From NCBI GenBank assembly GCA_024276275.1, contig JAJRXM010000007.1, positions 36,322 to 100,321 of the forward strand: a DNA stretch of 64,000 nucleotides, written 5' to 3'. The notes beneath the pieces were generated by a model. The model did no database searches. It was not told the DNA's origin and saw only the letters and a program-made list of their open reading frames with translations. Source of the DNA: Candidatus Zixiibacteriota bacterium (lineage in GTDB: Bacteria > Zixibacteria > MSB-5A5 > GN15 > FEB-12). The position numbers and the translations under genes are program-made. This document shows, in pieces, positions 1-9,998 of the stretch. Position 1 is the first letter of the stretch, and every line of letters starts with the position of its first letter.

Positions 1-2535
1 AACTCAAACAACTCGGTTCGTATACCGAATGAGTTTTTCGAAAAACTGAACAATGGCGAAAACTGGGAATTGAAAAACCGTACAGACGGTTCGGTTGCCC
101 AAGAAATTCCTGCCTCTGAAATGTTCGATAAAATCTGTCACTCTGCATGGTCATGTGCCGATCCGGGAGTACAGTATGATACTACTATCAATGAATGGCA
201 TACTTGTCCGACAGACGGTAATATCAACGCATCCAACCCTTGTTCTGAATATATGTTCTTAGATGATACCGCTTGTAACTTGGCATCTATAAATTTAATT
301 AAATTTTTAAAAGACGACGGTTCTTTTGATGTTGACGGTTATCTTCATGCAATCCGTATTTGGACTATTGTTCTTGAAGTTTCAGTCTTGATGGCATCGT
401 TCCCGTCAAAACCTATCGCTCAAAAATCGTATGACTACCGCACACTCGGTTTAGGCTATGCCAATCTCGGTACCCTGCTTATGCGTATGGGGATTCCGTA
501 TGATTCATCGGAAGCATATTCTTGGTGCGGTGTTCTCGCCGGACTTTTAACAGGCGAATCGTATGTAACTTCTGCCGAGATGTCCAAAGAACTTGGTGCA
601 TTCCCGGCCTTCTATAGAAACCGTGATGCTATGCTTAAAGTAATGCGGAATCATCGACGGGCTGCCTATAACGCAGACAAATCTGAATATGAAGATTTAA
701 CGGTCAAACCGACCGGAATCAATCCAAATTATATTCCTGAAAATTTAGTAACAAAAGTTAGAAAAATTTGGGATAACGCCGTTGAACTAGGCGAAGTTTA
801 CGGTTACCGTAATGCTCAATCAACAGTTATTGCTCCAACAGGGACAATCGGACTATTGATGGATTGCGACACGACCGGTATCGAACCTGATTTTTCATTA
901 GTAAAGTTCAAAAAATTGGCAGGCGGCGGATATTTTAAAATTATTAACAACTCCGTTCCTGTAGCCTTACAAAAAATAGGTTACACCGAACAAGAGATTG
1001 AAGAAATTATTTTATATGCAACCGGTCATAAAACTCTCAAACAAGCACCGTTTATTAATCATGAATCTCTACAGGCAAAAGGGTTCGGTGATGAAGAGAT
1101 TGAGAGTCTTGAAGAACAACTTGCCAATGCATTTGATATTTCATTTGTCTTTAACAAATTTACTTTGGGCGAAGAATTTTTAAAAGATACTTTAGGTTTT
1201 TCCGAAGACAGCTATGATGATTGGAGTTTTAATCTCTTAGCAGAATTAGGATTTACAAAAGAACAAATAGAGGTAGCCAACGAATATGTCTGCGGTACTA
1301 TGACTATCGAGGGAGCCCCTCATATAAAAAATAAAGACCTTCCGATTTTTGACTGTGCTAATAAGTGCGGAAAAAAAGGCAAACGGTTTATTAAATTTGA
1401 ATCTCATATTCGTATGATGGCGGCTGCTCAGCCGTTTATTTCCGGTGCGATTTCGAAAACTATTAATATGCCTGCCGAAGCATCGATTGATGATGTCAAA
1501 AAAGCTTACCGCATGTCATGGGAAACTATGACAAAAGCGATTGCATTATATCGTGACGGGTCAAAACTCAGTCAACCGTTAAATGCTGCTTTGTTTGATG
1601 ACGATGATGTTGATGATGAACCGTTGACAGTTTCAAACGTCTCTGAGAAAATGGCACAAAAAGTTATATATCGTTATATTGCCAAACGGAGAAAAATGCC
1701 GAACCGACGGGCAGGCTATACACAAAAGGCTGTTGTCGGTGGACATAAGTTGTATCTTCGTACCGGTGATTATTCCGACGGAACTCTGGGAGAAATTTTC
1801 CTCGATATGCATCGTGAAGGTGCCGCTTTTCGTTCAATGATGAACTCATTTGCAATTGCAGTATCGCTTGGACTCCAACATGGTGTACCGCTTGAGGAAT
1901 ATGTCGAAGCATTTTTATTTAGTAGGTTTGAACCGAACGGAATGGTAACCGGTAACAAATCTATTAAAATGGCTACTTCGATTATTGACTATATTTTCCG
2001 CGAGCTTGCTATAACGTATCTCGGTCGAAATGATCTTGCCCATGTTTCAGAGGAAGATTTACTCGGTGATACTATTGGTAAACCGTCTGATGAGACTATG
2101 GAATTTGTCGAAGAAGAACATCAGAAATCAACTTCGGGTAATGCGCAAACAGGTGTTCGTAAAAAATCTGATATTCAAACTACGCATATTTCAAGAATCA
2201 ATAAAATTGTACAGCCCGATAGTCCTACTACACAAGATAATGAAAATGGAATTTCATATAAAAGTGAAACAGGAGAAATAACAGATGGTAACCAGATGGA
2301 GTCTAAGATTGCGACTCAAGACACTGCAAAGACCGCGGCGTCCCTTGGTGTTGCATCAGCGACAGGAAAAAAAATCGCAGATGACAGAGGACAAAAACTC
2401 TTTGAAGAAATTAGAGAAGCCAGACTAAAAGGTTACGAGGGTGATATGTGTTCAGACTGTGGACAGTTTACCATGGTTCGGAACGGCACCTGTTTAAAAT
2501 GTGATACATGCGGAGCAACCTCAGGCTGTTCATAA
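1..2535 (+). CDS. nrdJ: Adenosylcobalamin-dependent (class II) ribonucleotide reductase, 5' end missing
   Basis: Reduces ribonucleotides to deoxyribonucleotides in the cytoplasm using B12 radical chemistry. The frame is open from base 1, so the gene starts upstream of the window and the TTG at 70 is not its start. Visible landmarks are NPCSE (about nt 235-249) followed by an ACNLASINL stretch, the APTGTIG loop (about nt 832-852) typical of NrdJ/NrdZ catalytic subunits, and a TSCPD-like segment (about nt 1700-2030). The C-terminal tail (nt 2446-2532) holds Cys pairs (CSDC, CLKCDTC, CS) of the kind that re-reduces the active site. A low-complexity linker lies before the tail. About 844 codons are in the window. 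A hairpin terminator follows, so the gene is probably transcribed separately from the exporter operon. No cobalamin riboswitch can be judged because the 5' end is outside the window. Confidence 0.95.
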   Translation, partial: NSNNSVRIPNEFFEKLNNGENWELKNRTDGSVAQEIPASEMFDKICHSAWSCADPGVQYDTTINEWHTCPTDGNINASNPCSEYMFLDDTACNLASINLIKFLKDDGSFDVDGYLHAIRIWTIVLEVSVLMASFPSKPIAQKSYDYRTLGLGYANLGTLLMRMGIPYDSSEAYSWCGVLAGLLTGESYVTSAEMSKELGAFPAFYRNRDAMLKVMRNHRRAAYNADKSEYEDLTVKPTGINPNYIPENLVTKVRKIWDNAVELGEVYGYRNAQSTVIAPTGTIGLLMDCDTTGIEPDFSLVKFKKLAGGGYFKIINNSVPVALQKIGYTEQEIEEIILYATGHKTLKQAPFINHESLQAKGFGDEEIESLEEQLANAFDISFVFNKFTLGEEFLKDTLGFSEDSYDDWSFNLLAELGFTKEQIEVANEYVCGTMTIEGAPHIKNKDLPIFDCANKCGKKGKRFIKFESHIRMMAAAQPFISGAISKTINMPAEASIDDVKKAYRMSWETMTKAIALYRDGSKLSQPLNAALFDDDDVDDEPLTVSNVSEKMAQKVIYRYIAKRRKMPNRRAGYTQKAVVGGHKLYLRTGDYSDGTLGEIFLDMHREGAAFRSMMNSFAIAVSLGLQHGVPLEEYVEAFLFSRFEPNGMVTGNKSIKMATSIIDYIFRELAITYLGRNDLAHVSEEDLLGDTIGKPSDETMEFVEEEHQKSTSGNAQTGVRKKSDIQTTHISRINKIVQPDSPTTQDNENGISYKSETGEITDGNQMESKIATQDTAKTAASLGVASATGKKIADDRGQKLFEEIREARLKGYEGDMCSDCGQFTMVRNGTCLKCDTCGATSGCS

Positions 2536-2545
2536 AATAAATTAT

Positions 2546-2600
2546 ACTACGCTTGTCGAAGTATGCTCAATAATGTCATTCTAGCGAAGGCTAGAATCCA
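2546..2600. repeat. Dispersed intergenic repeat fragments
   Basis: Contains CTTGTCGAAGTATGCTCAA (about 2552-2570), then a small inverted repeat built on TTCTAGC and GCTAGAA. The TCGAAGTATG core recurs at 2713-2740 and 17157-17181, and a close variant occurs at about 14975-15000. All copies lie between genes. Confidence 0.6.
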
Positions 2601-2633
2601 GTAAATTTTTTCAACCCATGCTTTCCTTGTGAA

Positions 2634-2666
2634 AAAAAGCCCGTTGCATAACCGGCGGGCTTTTTG
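2634..2666 (+). terminator. Rho-independent terminator after nrdJ
   Basis: AAGCCCG (2637-2643) pairs perfectly with CGGGCTT (2656-2662) and is followed by a run of T. It lies about 100 bp after the nrdJ stop codon. Confidence 0.85.
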
Positions 2667-2712
2667 TATATAATGTTTCTCTTCTACAGAATGGATTAAA
2701 TGGACAGTTATA

Positions 2713-2813
2713 TGTCATACTGAGCGGAGTCGAAGTATGTTCATCATCATTATAACAACTGTCAATTGCGAGTCTGCTTAGCGGACGTTACAATCTCATC
2801 TTTAAAATTGACA
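2713..2813. repeat. Two dispersed repeat units in the nrdJ-exporter gap
   Basis: The 449-base gap 2536-2984 holds no gene. The palindromic unit TCATACTGAGC/TCGAAGTATG is at 2713-2740. A second unit at 2761-2813 starts with an ATTGCGAG-type motif and ends in a 23-base string (2791-2813) that is identical to 8867-8889, including a TTGACA hexamer. The rest of the gap (2814-2984) shows only a purine-rich Shine-Dalgarno sequence (AAGGAG) before the next gene. Confidence 0.65.
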
Positions 2814-2984
2814 AACAAACTAATATCCCATAACCACCTGCACCATAACCGTATAATTATTCGTATTGCGTTAAATTTCGACTTTTTCCACTCATCCCAA
2901 ATTTTCCGAAACTAATTCACACTTACTAACGTAACTACAAACTACTGATAAAACAAAAATGCCTGCGTTAAGGAGTTTACTGTT

Positions 2985-4085
2985 ATGATAAAAAAAATTT
3001 CGTTAATTCTGTTGTTCGTAGCCATGAGTTCAGCCGTTCTCTTTTTTGCAATAGATGGGTCGGCAAAAAAAGAAGAAGCTTATAAAACCTTTCCTGTCGA
3101 AAAAGGTGCTATAATAGATAAAGCATTGGCAGTCGGTAAGATAGACCCACGAAAAGAAATTTCTGTTAAATCAAAAATCCCCGGTATTGTAAAAAAGAAT
3201 TATGTTGATATCGGCGATTTGGTTCGTATCGGTGACCCTCTGTTTGAAATTGCACCCGACCCGACTCCGATTGAACTGACGCAGGCAAAACGAGAAGTAG
3301 AAATCCGACAGGTTACTTTTGACAATGCCGAAAAAGAATTCATTCGAGTAAAAAGATTACAAGAACAAAAATTTATTGCTCCACAGGATTATGATTCCAA
3401 AGAAGCATTTTGCGAGGAATCACGCTTACGCTTAGAACTTGCCAAAGAAAAACTTTCACTTATTCAATCAGGTAAAACAAATAAAAAAGATAACACCGCA
3501 TCAAATGTAATCTATTCAACCGTCGCAGGAACAGTTTTGTCTCGGATGGTTGAAGAGGGTGACCCGGTTGTTCCGCTTACTTCGTACCAAGCAGGTACCG
3601 CATTGATGACAATTGCCAAAATGGATGATCTCATTTTTAAAGGGAATGTTGATGAAATAGATGTTGGTAAACTTTTTATCGGTATGCCGACAGAAATTGA
3701 AATTGGTGCCTTGACATCTGAAGAAAAAATTGAAGGTAAACTTACAAAAATTTCTCCAAAAGCACACAAAGAAGAAGGCTCCACTATGTTTGCTGTTGAA
3801 ATCGAAATTGATCAATCAGGAGCATCCCGACTTCGTGCCGGATATTCTGCCAATGCTGATGTTATTATTAGAAAAAAAGAAAATATACTTTTAATTCCCG
3901 AACGTCTTTTGATTTCCAGAGATTCTTTACAATTTGTCGAAGTACAGGACTCTCTAAAAGTTGTTTCCGAACGGGAAGTTAAAACAGGTCTTTCCGATGG
4001 AATCAAAATTGAGATTATAGAGGGTGTTTTAGAAGGCGAACTGATTGTTGAACGTCCACCTAAAGAAATTTCAATTTCAGACTAA
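2985..4085 (+). CDS. Periplasmic adaptor (HlyD/MacA-like membrane fusion protein)
   Basis: Membrane fusion subunit that links an inner-membrane ABC exporter to an outer-membrane channel. It has 366 residues. An N-terminal membrane anchor or signal (residues 4-24) is followed by a lipoyl/barrel-sandwich half (about 50-95), an alpha-helical hairpin (about 98-165), the second barrel half with a VIYSTVAGTV motif, and a beta-barrel domain near the end. AAGGAG lies 5-10 bases before the ATG. The next gene begins 17 bp downstream, and the order adaptor, permease, permease, ATPase matches MacAB/YknXYZ-type export operons. The substrate cannot be deduced from sequence; lipoproteins, peptides or small toxic molecules are all known for the family. 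Confidence 0.9.
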   Translation: MIKKISLILLFVAMSSAVLFFAIDGSAKKEEAYKTFPVEKGAIIDKALAVGKIDPRKEISVKSKIPGIVKKNYVDIGDLVRIGDPLFEIAPDPTPIELTQAKREVEIRQVTFDNAEKEFIRVKRLQEQKFIAPQDYDSKEAFCEESRLRLELAKEKLSLIQSGKTNKKDNTASNVIYSTVAGTVLSRMVEEGDPVVPLTSYQAGTALMTIAKMDDLIFKGNVDEIDVGKLFIGMPTEIEIGALTSEEKIEGKLTKISPKAHKEEGSTMFAVEIEIDQSGASRLRAGYSANADVIIRKKENILLIPERLLISRDSLQFVEVQDSLKVVSEREVKTGLSDGIKIEIIEGVLEGELIVERPPKEISISD

Positions 4086-4102
4086 CTAAGGGATAAAAAT
4101 AG

Positions 4103-5341
4103 ATGCTTCCTTTTGTAACTATAAAACAATTTCTTAATGACCTTCGCCGTCAGAAACTTCGCTCTGCGATGACAATGTTCGGTATCTTCTGGGGTACCTG
4201 TTCAATTGTTTTGCTATTTGCATTTGGTAAAGGTCTTTCAGAAGCACAATTAAAATCACAAATCGGAATGGGTGAAAATATCGCTATCTTCTGGCCCGGT
4301 ATTACATCAAAAGAATATGCCGGTCTGCCGAAAGGTCGTCGTGTACGTCCGACTCAAGATGATGTCAGGCTTATAAAACAAAAATCACAATTAGTAGAAA
4401 GAATCTCACCCGAATTCAGTCGTTGGAACGTGAATCTTAAATACAAAAAACAATCTACCATCAGACAAATAGCCGGAGTTTGGCCGGAGTTTGGTGAAAT
4501 GAGAAATGTAATTCCCGATTACGGTTCTCGGTTTATTAACGATAGAGATATAGACGAAAAACGAAGAGTCATATTTATCGGTAATCTTTTAAAAATTGAT
4601 TTATTCGGTGAAGAGGAAGATGCTGTCGGTAAAAGAATTTGAGTCAACGGGATGCCGTTTACCGTTATCGGTGTCATGAAAAGCAAAAAGCAAGATAGTT
4701 CTTACAGCGGTCGTGATAGTCGCAAAGGTTGTATCCCTTCATCAACTTTTCAAACTATGTACTAAAACAGATATATGAATAATTTTGTAGCTCAGGCAAA
4801 AAAAACAACTACTATGGAAATCGCTCGAAAAGAAATTTATGAAATTTTGGGAGCTAAATATAAATTCGATCCATCCGACCGTGAGGCTCTCTCAGTGTGG
4901 GATACGACAAAAGGTTTTGCATTCTTAAAAACATTTTTTACTGCCTTTTCAGGATTCTTAGTCGGAATCGGAATTGCTACGTTGATAACCGGAGCAATCG
5001 GAGTCTCAAATATTATGTATGTTGTTTTAGAAGAACGTACCAAAGAAATCGGTATCAAAATGGCACTGGGTGCCAAGAAAAGTTTTATCATGTTTCAGTT
5101 TGTCTTTGAGACAATACTTATAACTTTTTCAGGTGGGGTCTTAGGATTTCTTTTTGCATGGGGCATTGTAGCAGTTTTCCCGATGCTGCAACTTGAAGAG
5201 TATATCGGTATACCTCGAATAAATGTTTTTGGCGGAATTTTAATTACCTGTATTTTAGGAATTGTCTCTCTGATAGCAGGATATTTCCCTGCAAAAAGAG
5301 CTGCCAATTTACAACCGGTACAGGCACTTAAACTGTTCTAA
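4103..5341 (+). pseudogene. MacB/FtsX-type ABC permease interrupted by two in-frame stops
   Basis: The frame from ATG 4103 to TAA 5341 encodes a MacB-like permease: an N-terminal TM helix, a periplasmic MacB_PCD domain and three C-terminal TM helices with an EERTKEIGIKMALGA motif. Two stops in the same frame break it, TGA at 4640-4642 and TAA at 4763-4765. The 43 codons between them still read as MacB-like sequence (NGMPFTVIGVM) and align with the intact paralogue at 5351. The readable pieces are 4103-4642 and 4775-5341. Aligned to the paralogue, the stops fall where it has Met and Ser, so each needs one or two base changes. No indel is present. It may be a recent pseudogene or carry sequence errors. 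If the stops are real, the exporter would rely on the second permease alone. Confidence 0.88.
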
Positions 5342-5350
5342 GGAATCAGA

Positions 5351-6598
5351 ATGAATATTTCAGTTATATATAATGTTTTCATAAGAGATTTTCGAAAACA
5401 GAAAACAAGAATTGCTCTTACACTATTTGCTTTAGCGTGGGGGACTTTTTCAATCATGCTCCTCTTAGGTTTCGGAGCAGGACTGCAAAACCAATTGAGC
5501 TTGAATCAAAGAGGGATGGGCAGTAATATCATGGTTATATGGGGAGGACAAACTTCCAAACCGTTCAAAGGTATGGGTAAAGGACGCAAAATTTGGTTCT
5601 ACCCCGAAAGTATTAACCATCTCAAACAAACAGTTCCTGAAATTTTAGATGTAGGCGGCGAGTACGATAGATGGGGGATTAGAGTAACATATAACGATGT
5701 TGTCCTTTCAGAACATGTCAACGGTGTAACAGCAAACTACGAAGAGCTGAGAAACTTTATCCCCGAGTTTGGCGGGCGAATGGTAAACGATTTGGATGTT
5801 AAGCTCAAACGGAGAGTAGCCTTCTTAGGATGGGATGTCAGCACAAGGATTTTTAAAGATGAAGATCCTATCGGTAAAACTATCATGATGAATGCAATGC
5901 CGTATACTGTTATCGGAGTAATGAAAGAAAAAAACTCAATGGGTAACTATAGCGGTATGGATGCCGATAAAATAATTATTCCGCTCACAACATTTAAGGC
6001 AACATATAGTGACCCGTACTTAGATAATTTAGTGGTCAAGCTTCCTCCCGGTTCTGATTCTAAAGCAATAGAAAAACTAATTTTTGCATCTTTTTCAGGA
6101 AAATATAAATTTGATCCGACCGACGATAGAGCCCTTTCAATTTGGGACACCATTGCAGGAGCTAAAGAGTTCAATAATATGATGCTTGGATTTAATATGT
6201 TCTTTGGGTTTATCGGAGGTTTAACTCTTTTAATTGCCGGTGTTGGTGTTGCAAACATTATGTATGTTTCTATCAAAAAAAGAACAAGAGAAATAGGTAT
6301 CAAAATGGCAATGGGTGCCAGACGTTCTTATATCATGATGCAGTTTTTACTTGAAGCACTTATGATAACATTTATAGGCGGTTTCGGAGGAATGTCTTTC
6401 AGTTATATTCTCACCGAAACATTCAAACGAATTCCGATTGAAAGCGACGTGCTTGAATTTATGGGACGGCCTACTATATCACTTGAAATAGGTATTATTG
6501 TTATTTCAATTCTTGGAGTAATGGGTGTTATATCAGGTTTGTTCCCTGCCATAAAAGCATCATCGGTTTCGCCGGTTGAATCACTTAGGTACGAATAA
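5351..6598 (+). CDS. MacB/FtsX-type ABC transporter permease
   Basis: Intact 415-residue inner-membrane permease with the FtsX/MacB layout: TM helix at about 20-42, a large periplasmic domain (about 50-270) and three TM helices at about 278-410. The cytoplasmic coupling motif KKRTREIGIKMAMGARRS follows the second TM. It is the paralogue of the broken permease immediately upstream (10 bp away), which suggests the exporter was a permease heterodimer. It contains no ATPase domain; the nucleotide-binding subunit is the next gene. Confidence 0.92.
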   Translation: MNISVIYNVFIRDFRKQKTRIALTLFALAWGTFSIMLLLGFGAGLQNQLSLNQRGMGSNIMVIWGGQTSKPFKGMGKGRKIWFYPESINHLKQTVPEILDVGGEYDRWGIRVTYNDVVLSEHVNGVTANYEELRNFIPEFGGRMVNDLDVKLKRRVAFLGWDVSTRIFKDEDPIGKTIMMNAMPYTVIGVMKEKNSMGNYSGMDADKIIIPLTTFKATYSDPYLDNLVVKLPPGSDSKAIEKLIFASFSGKYKFDPTDDRALSIWDTIAGAKEFNNMMLGFNMFFGFIGGLTLLIAGVGVANIMYVSIKKRTREIGIKMAMGARRSYIMMQFLLEALMITFIGGFGGMSFSYILTETFKRIPIESDVLEFMGRPTISLEIGIIVISILGVMGVISGLFPAIKASSVSPVESLRYE

Positions 6599-6616
6599 GA
6601 GAGGAAAATATATAAA

Positions 6617-7294
6617 ATGATACGCATGACAAATATCGAAAAAGAATATCTAACCGGTGCGGTAAAATTCAAAGCACTCAAAGGTGTCGACTTACATATT
6701 AAAAAAGGTGAATATGTTTCTATTGTAGGACCGTCCGGTTCGGGTAAATCAACTATGATGAATATTATCGGATGTTTGGATATTCAAACTGCAGGTGACT
6801 TTTTGCTCGACGGACAAGAGATTGCGAAAATGACTTCAAACCAACTGGCTGATATTCGAAACAAACAAATCGGGTTTGTTTTTCAGGCGTTTAATTTGTT
6901 ACCCTATGCAACAGCTTATGAAAATATTGAAGTACCTCTTTTGTTTGCTAAAACAAACGGTAAAAAAAGAAAAGACCGTATTATAGAACTTTTAAACAAA
7001 GTCGGACTTGCCGATAAAGTAAATAACAGACCGACAGAAATGTCCGGTGGGGAAATGCAACGGGTTGCGATAGCACGAGCCTTGGCAAATGACCCGGATA
7101 TTATTTTAGCCGATGAACCGACCGGAAACCTAGACTCCGCATCGGGTAGGGCTATCGTAAAAATATTTGATGAGCTGCATAATATGGGAAAAACAGTTGT
7201 AATGATAACTCATGATATGTCTCTTGCGGATAAAACCGAAAGAATTATAAGGCTCAAAGACGGCATGCTCGAACAACCGTCCGCAGTAGCATAG
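6617..7294 (+). CDS. ABC transporter ATP-binding protein (MacB/LolD type)
   Basis: The 225-residue ATPase that powers the exporter. Walker A is GPSGSGKST, followed by the Q-loop ([10 protein letters not shown]), the signature [15 protein letters not shown], Walker [13 protein letters not shown] and the switch ITHD. The FQAFNLLP segment is typical of the LolD/MacB/FtsE group. It starts 18 bp after the permease and is the last gene of the operon. The 87-bp gap to the convergent gene at 7382 has no obvious hairpin terminator. Confidence 0.95.
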   Translation: MIRMTNIEKEYLTGAVKFKALKGVDLHIKKGEYVSIVGPSGSGKSTMMNIIGCLDIQTAGDFLLDGQEIAKMTSNQLADIRNKQIGFVFQAFNLLPYATAYENIEVPLLFAKTNGKKRKDRIIELLNKVGLADKVNNRPTEMSGGEMQRVAIARALANDPDIILADEPTGNLDSASGRAIVKIFDELHNMGKTVVMITHDMSLADKTERIIRLKDGMLEQPSAVA

Positions 7295-7381
7295 AAAACA
7301 CTATACTCACTCAGACCCTAAAACTAAGCAACTTTATAGAAACATATTTATTGTTCTGTTATTATTACTTTTGCTTTAAAT

Positions 7382-8311
7382 CTATTGCGTTGTACATCCG
7401 GGTGATGCTCCGCCGTTGAACATAAAACCGACAAAACCTATTAAATCAGAAATATCAATTGTACAATCACAGTTATAGTCAGCTTCGCCAAGCGTTTTTG
7501 TAGCACCGCCTGAAAACATATAAGCTACTAAAGAAACCAAACTGCCTATATCAAAATCACCGTTAGTATACCCACAGTCAGGTAACAGCGTAAAAGTCCC
7601 ATATGTGAATTGCCAAAAAGTAGAGTCAAGTATTGCCATCGTATCAAGGAAAATTGCAAGTGAATCACAAAGCGATGTATCAATTGGTTGGCCAACAACT
7701 CGAAATACTTTTTGCCAACTCAAACAAGTATCATTAACCCATTGAGTACATTCATAACAGGTTGAATCAGTATATTCTACTAGAGTAATTCCGACGGATT
7801 GGCCGAAAGGATCGGTAAATGAAAAATTATCAATAAAAGCAGTTTCAATATGGATATTAACAATTGAATCTGTTGGAGGAACAACCAAACTGTCTACAAC
7901 TTCAAGATATAACCGTATCAGAAGCGAATCATTCTGCGGGGGAATAATAAAGGGAGGAGTAAAAGAACCACTTGTAATTAATATATCATGTCCGGTCGCT
8001 CCCAAGGATCTTATATCGGCAGACCAGGACGGCATAATAAAACTTGAGGTATCATAATGATATCTTGCAAGAACAGCTCCCTCTTGAAATTTGACTAAAT
8101 CAGGTCGGTCAAGTTGGAGCCAGATTTGAAATGCTGCGATAGTATCAGCAAGATTCGAAATTTTGATATCCAGCGGTATTAATTTTTCACCAAGTTTTCC
8201 GGATGTATTGCTGACGGTCAGGCTGACTTGTGATTGAATAAGAGAGGGGATAAGAAAAATAATAAAAAGGAAAGAAATAAAATAATTTCTTGAACGGTTG
8301 TTGAAGGACAT
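7382..8311 (-). CDS. Secreted protein with cohesin-like domain and paired dockerin-like repeats
   Basis: A 309-residue exported protein with a signal peptide at residues 1-27 (hydrophobic run, then SQ). Residues about 28-170 resemble a cohesin-type beta-sandwich (a LGEKLIPLDIKISNL start and a FQIWLQL strand). The C-terminus carries two dockerin-like calcium motifs: GDFDIGSLVSLVAYMFSGG and, about 12 residues later, DYNCDCTIDISDLIGFVGFM. This pairing is common in secreted proteins of Zixibacteria-like genomes, where it is not evidence of a cellulosome. The middle contains a few Cys residues (CYECTQW) that could form disulphides. The gene is convergent with the exporter operon. The exact ligand is unknown. 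Confidence 0.75.
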   Translation of the reverse strand: MSFNNRSRNYFISFLFIIFLIPSLIQSQVSLTVSNTSGKLGEKLIPLDIKISNLADTIAAFQIWLQLDRPDLVKFQEGAVLARYHYDTSSFIMPSWSADIRSLGATGHDILITSGSFTPPFIIPPQNDSLLIRLYLEVVDSLVVPPTDSIVNIHIETAFIDNFSFTDPFGQSVGITLVEYTDSTCYECTQWVNDTCLSWQKVFRVVGQPIDTSLCDSLAIFLDTMAILDSTFWQFTYGTFTLLPDCGYTNGDFDIGSLVSLVAYMFSGGATKTLGEADYNCDCTIDISDLIGFVGFMFNGGASPGCTTQ

Positions 8312-8883
8312 AATTTTCTCCGAATTGATTGAAGTTTTTTTTAATCCTTTAACAATTTGTTATAAAAATCATCCTTTATTTTTATTAAATCATGTTGTTA
8401 AGTCAAGTTGAGTGAAAAAAGAAATAAGACTCATTATTCTATAATGATACATGTATTATAGACGTTTTTCTTAAATCCGTCAAGTATTTTTATGTGAGTG
8501 TTAAGTTCAAGAACAAACAAACTTAGTGCGAAAAACAACTTTTTCCTTTCAATTATATCTATCACATAACGTTACAGCAAAATGGGTTTGTTTCGTACAA
8601 ATTTAGTTTTTTGTAGTTCATTTATTTTTCTGCAAGCGTTGTCTGATGTAGGTCGTGGTTCCGATTCCATAAAAATATAATTGAGAGAAACCCGACAAAA
8701 CTATTTGTATTAGCAAGAAATTTATAATCATATATAACAGGGGACAGAATATAATTACTTGGATTGTGTAGATAAATTGTGAGAAAGTGGCAGACGAGGG
8801 CTGTCTAGTAGTCCACTAAAAAAAGTAAAACTCACAGCAGTCATTGCGAGGAACAGAGTGACGTGGCAATCTCATCTTTAAAA
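8312..8883. other. Gene-free gap with repeats
   Basis: No credible coding frame is visible. It holds an imperfect dyad with 8-base arms, TCTATAAT (8438-8445) and ATTATAGA (8455-8462). GGCAGACGAGGGC (about 8789-8801) is shared with hairpins at 31825-31844 and, inverted, about 15841-15856; it lies inside a short GTGG...CCAC stem. An ATTGCGAG-type repeat unit starts at about 8840 and runs into the nuclease promoter. Confidence 0.55.
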
Positions 8884-8912
8884 TTGACATTCAAGGTAAA
8901 TATTACGATAAT
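8884..8912 (+). promoter_or_regulatory. Sigma-70 promoter, -35 box inside a dispersed repeat
   Basis: TTGACA (8884-8889), a 17-base spacer, then GATAAT (8907-8912). The -35 hexamer forms the end of a 23-base string also present at 2791-2813. The expected transcription start (about 8919) is only two bases before the ATG at 8921, and no Shine-Dalgarno sequence is visible, which suggests a leaderless mRNA. Confidence 0.65.
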
Positions 8913-8920
8913 ATATTAAT

Positions 8921-9847
8921 ATGAAAAAACAGCAACTCTCACCCGCTATAATAAATTCTTTAAAAGAAGCTCTTGCTCAGATATATTGGTATAAAGCTGG
9001 ATTAAAATCGTTTCTAATTAATAGTCTTCGTGATTCATCCATAGTTTTAAAATTAGATTGGAGTCAGCCAAAAAGAGTTAGCGTTAATGTACTAATAGAA
9101 TTTTTGATTAGTGATGAAGATAAATATCAAACTCATATTCTTCAGTTAATAATTGATGTTCTTGAAATTACTGATTATTCTCATTTAGAAAAGCTAGAAG
9201 ATGGTCAACTAAAATCGGGGAATGCTAAAAAATCTGTATTGGCTCTTAAAAAATTGTTCAAACCTTTTCAAAATCTTGTAGAAGATAAAGAACGAAAAAA
9301 ATTGAATAAAGAAAAGTTTATTACAAACCTCGCTACTAAAAAAGAGTTATCAAAAAAAATAGAAGAATTAAAAGAGGAATATATTCTTTTAATAGCTGAA
9401 GAAAATCCTCGTAAGCGAGGGAAATTGTTAGAGTCTTTCATGAAAAAAATGTTTGATTTTTATGATATTGATGCTAAGGCATCATTTAAGTTAAAAGGTG
9501 AAGAGATAGATGGTGCATTTACATATGAAGGTACTGAATATTTATTTGAAGCTAAATGGCATAAACAGAGAATACAGCCAAAATATCTTAATAACTTTCA
9601 TGTTAAAATTACTGATAAATTAGATAATACTTTAGGCTTGTTTCTTTCAATTAATGGATTTACAGAAAATGTAATTTTGAAACGATCGAATTCAACACCT
9701 AAAATAATTTTAATGGACGGTGAAGATTTATTCTTTGTTCTCGATGGTAGGATTGATTTACCTACACTATTAACTAGAAAAAGAAAATTTGCTGCACAAA
9801 CAGGAAAAATCTATTTACCTGTTAAAGAGATATTGAATAATCTTTAG
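8921..9847 (+). CDS. Stand-alone PD-(D/E)XK nuclease-like protein
   Basis: A 308-residue soluble protein of two parts. Residues 1-150 are mostly alpha-helical and Lys/Glu-rich and match nothing I recognise. The second part contains a restriction-endonuclease-like core: KGEEIDGAFTYEG (about 190-205) then YLFEAKW (about 208-214), the spaced Asp and E-x-K of the PD-(D/E)XK fold, as in Mrr/type IV enzymes. No methyltransferase or partner gene lies next to it, so a defence role (for example cleavage of modified DNA) is an inference. The gene is AT-rich, lacks an obvious ribosome-binding site and is flanked by repeats, consistent with acquisition by transfer. Confidence 0.6.
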   Translation: MKKQQLSPAIINSLKEALAQIYWYKAGLKSFLINSLRDSSIVLKLDWSQPKRVSVNVLIEFLISDEDKYQTHILQLIIDVLEITDYSHLEKLEDGQLKSGNAKKSVLALKKLFKPFQNLVEDKERKKLNKEKFITNLATKKELSKKIEELKEEYILLIAEENPRKRGKLLESFMKKMFDFYDIDAKASFKLKGEEIDGAFTYEGTEYLFEAKWHKQRIQPKYLNNFHVKITDKLDNTLGLFLSINGFTENVILKRSNSTPKIILMDGEDLFFVLDGRIDLPTLLTRKRKFAAQTGKIYLPVKEILNNL

Positions 9848-9930
9848 ATGTGTTTTTTTACATCATTAATTTTGAATTCTATGCTTACTGAGAAGTAGAA
9901 AAAAGATTATATATCTAATTTTCCCACAAT

Positions 9931-9965
9931 AAAAAAAACGGAGTCGTCAATGACTCCGCCTTTTG
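9931..9965. terminator. Bidirectional terminator between convergent genes
   Basis: CGGAGTC (9939-9945) pairs with GACTCCG (9952-9958). A run of A precedes the stem and a run of T follows it, so it can stop transcription from the plus-strand nuclease and from the minus-strand secreted-protein gene. Confidence 0.85.
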
Positions 9966-9998
9966 TTTCGAGCAGTGTGTAAATTTAAAAAGAATATA

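Noticed and set aside
4640..4642. TGA as selenocysteine codon
   Set aside because: The aligned paralogue has Met here, the site is not catalytic, no SECIS-like hairpin is apparent just downstream, and a TAA follows 120 bases later.
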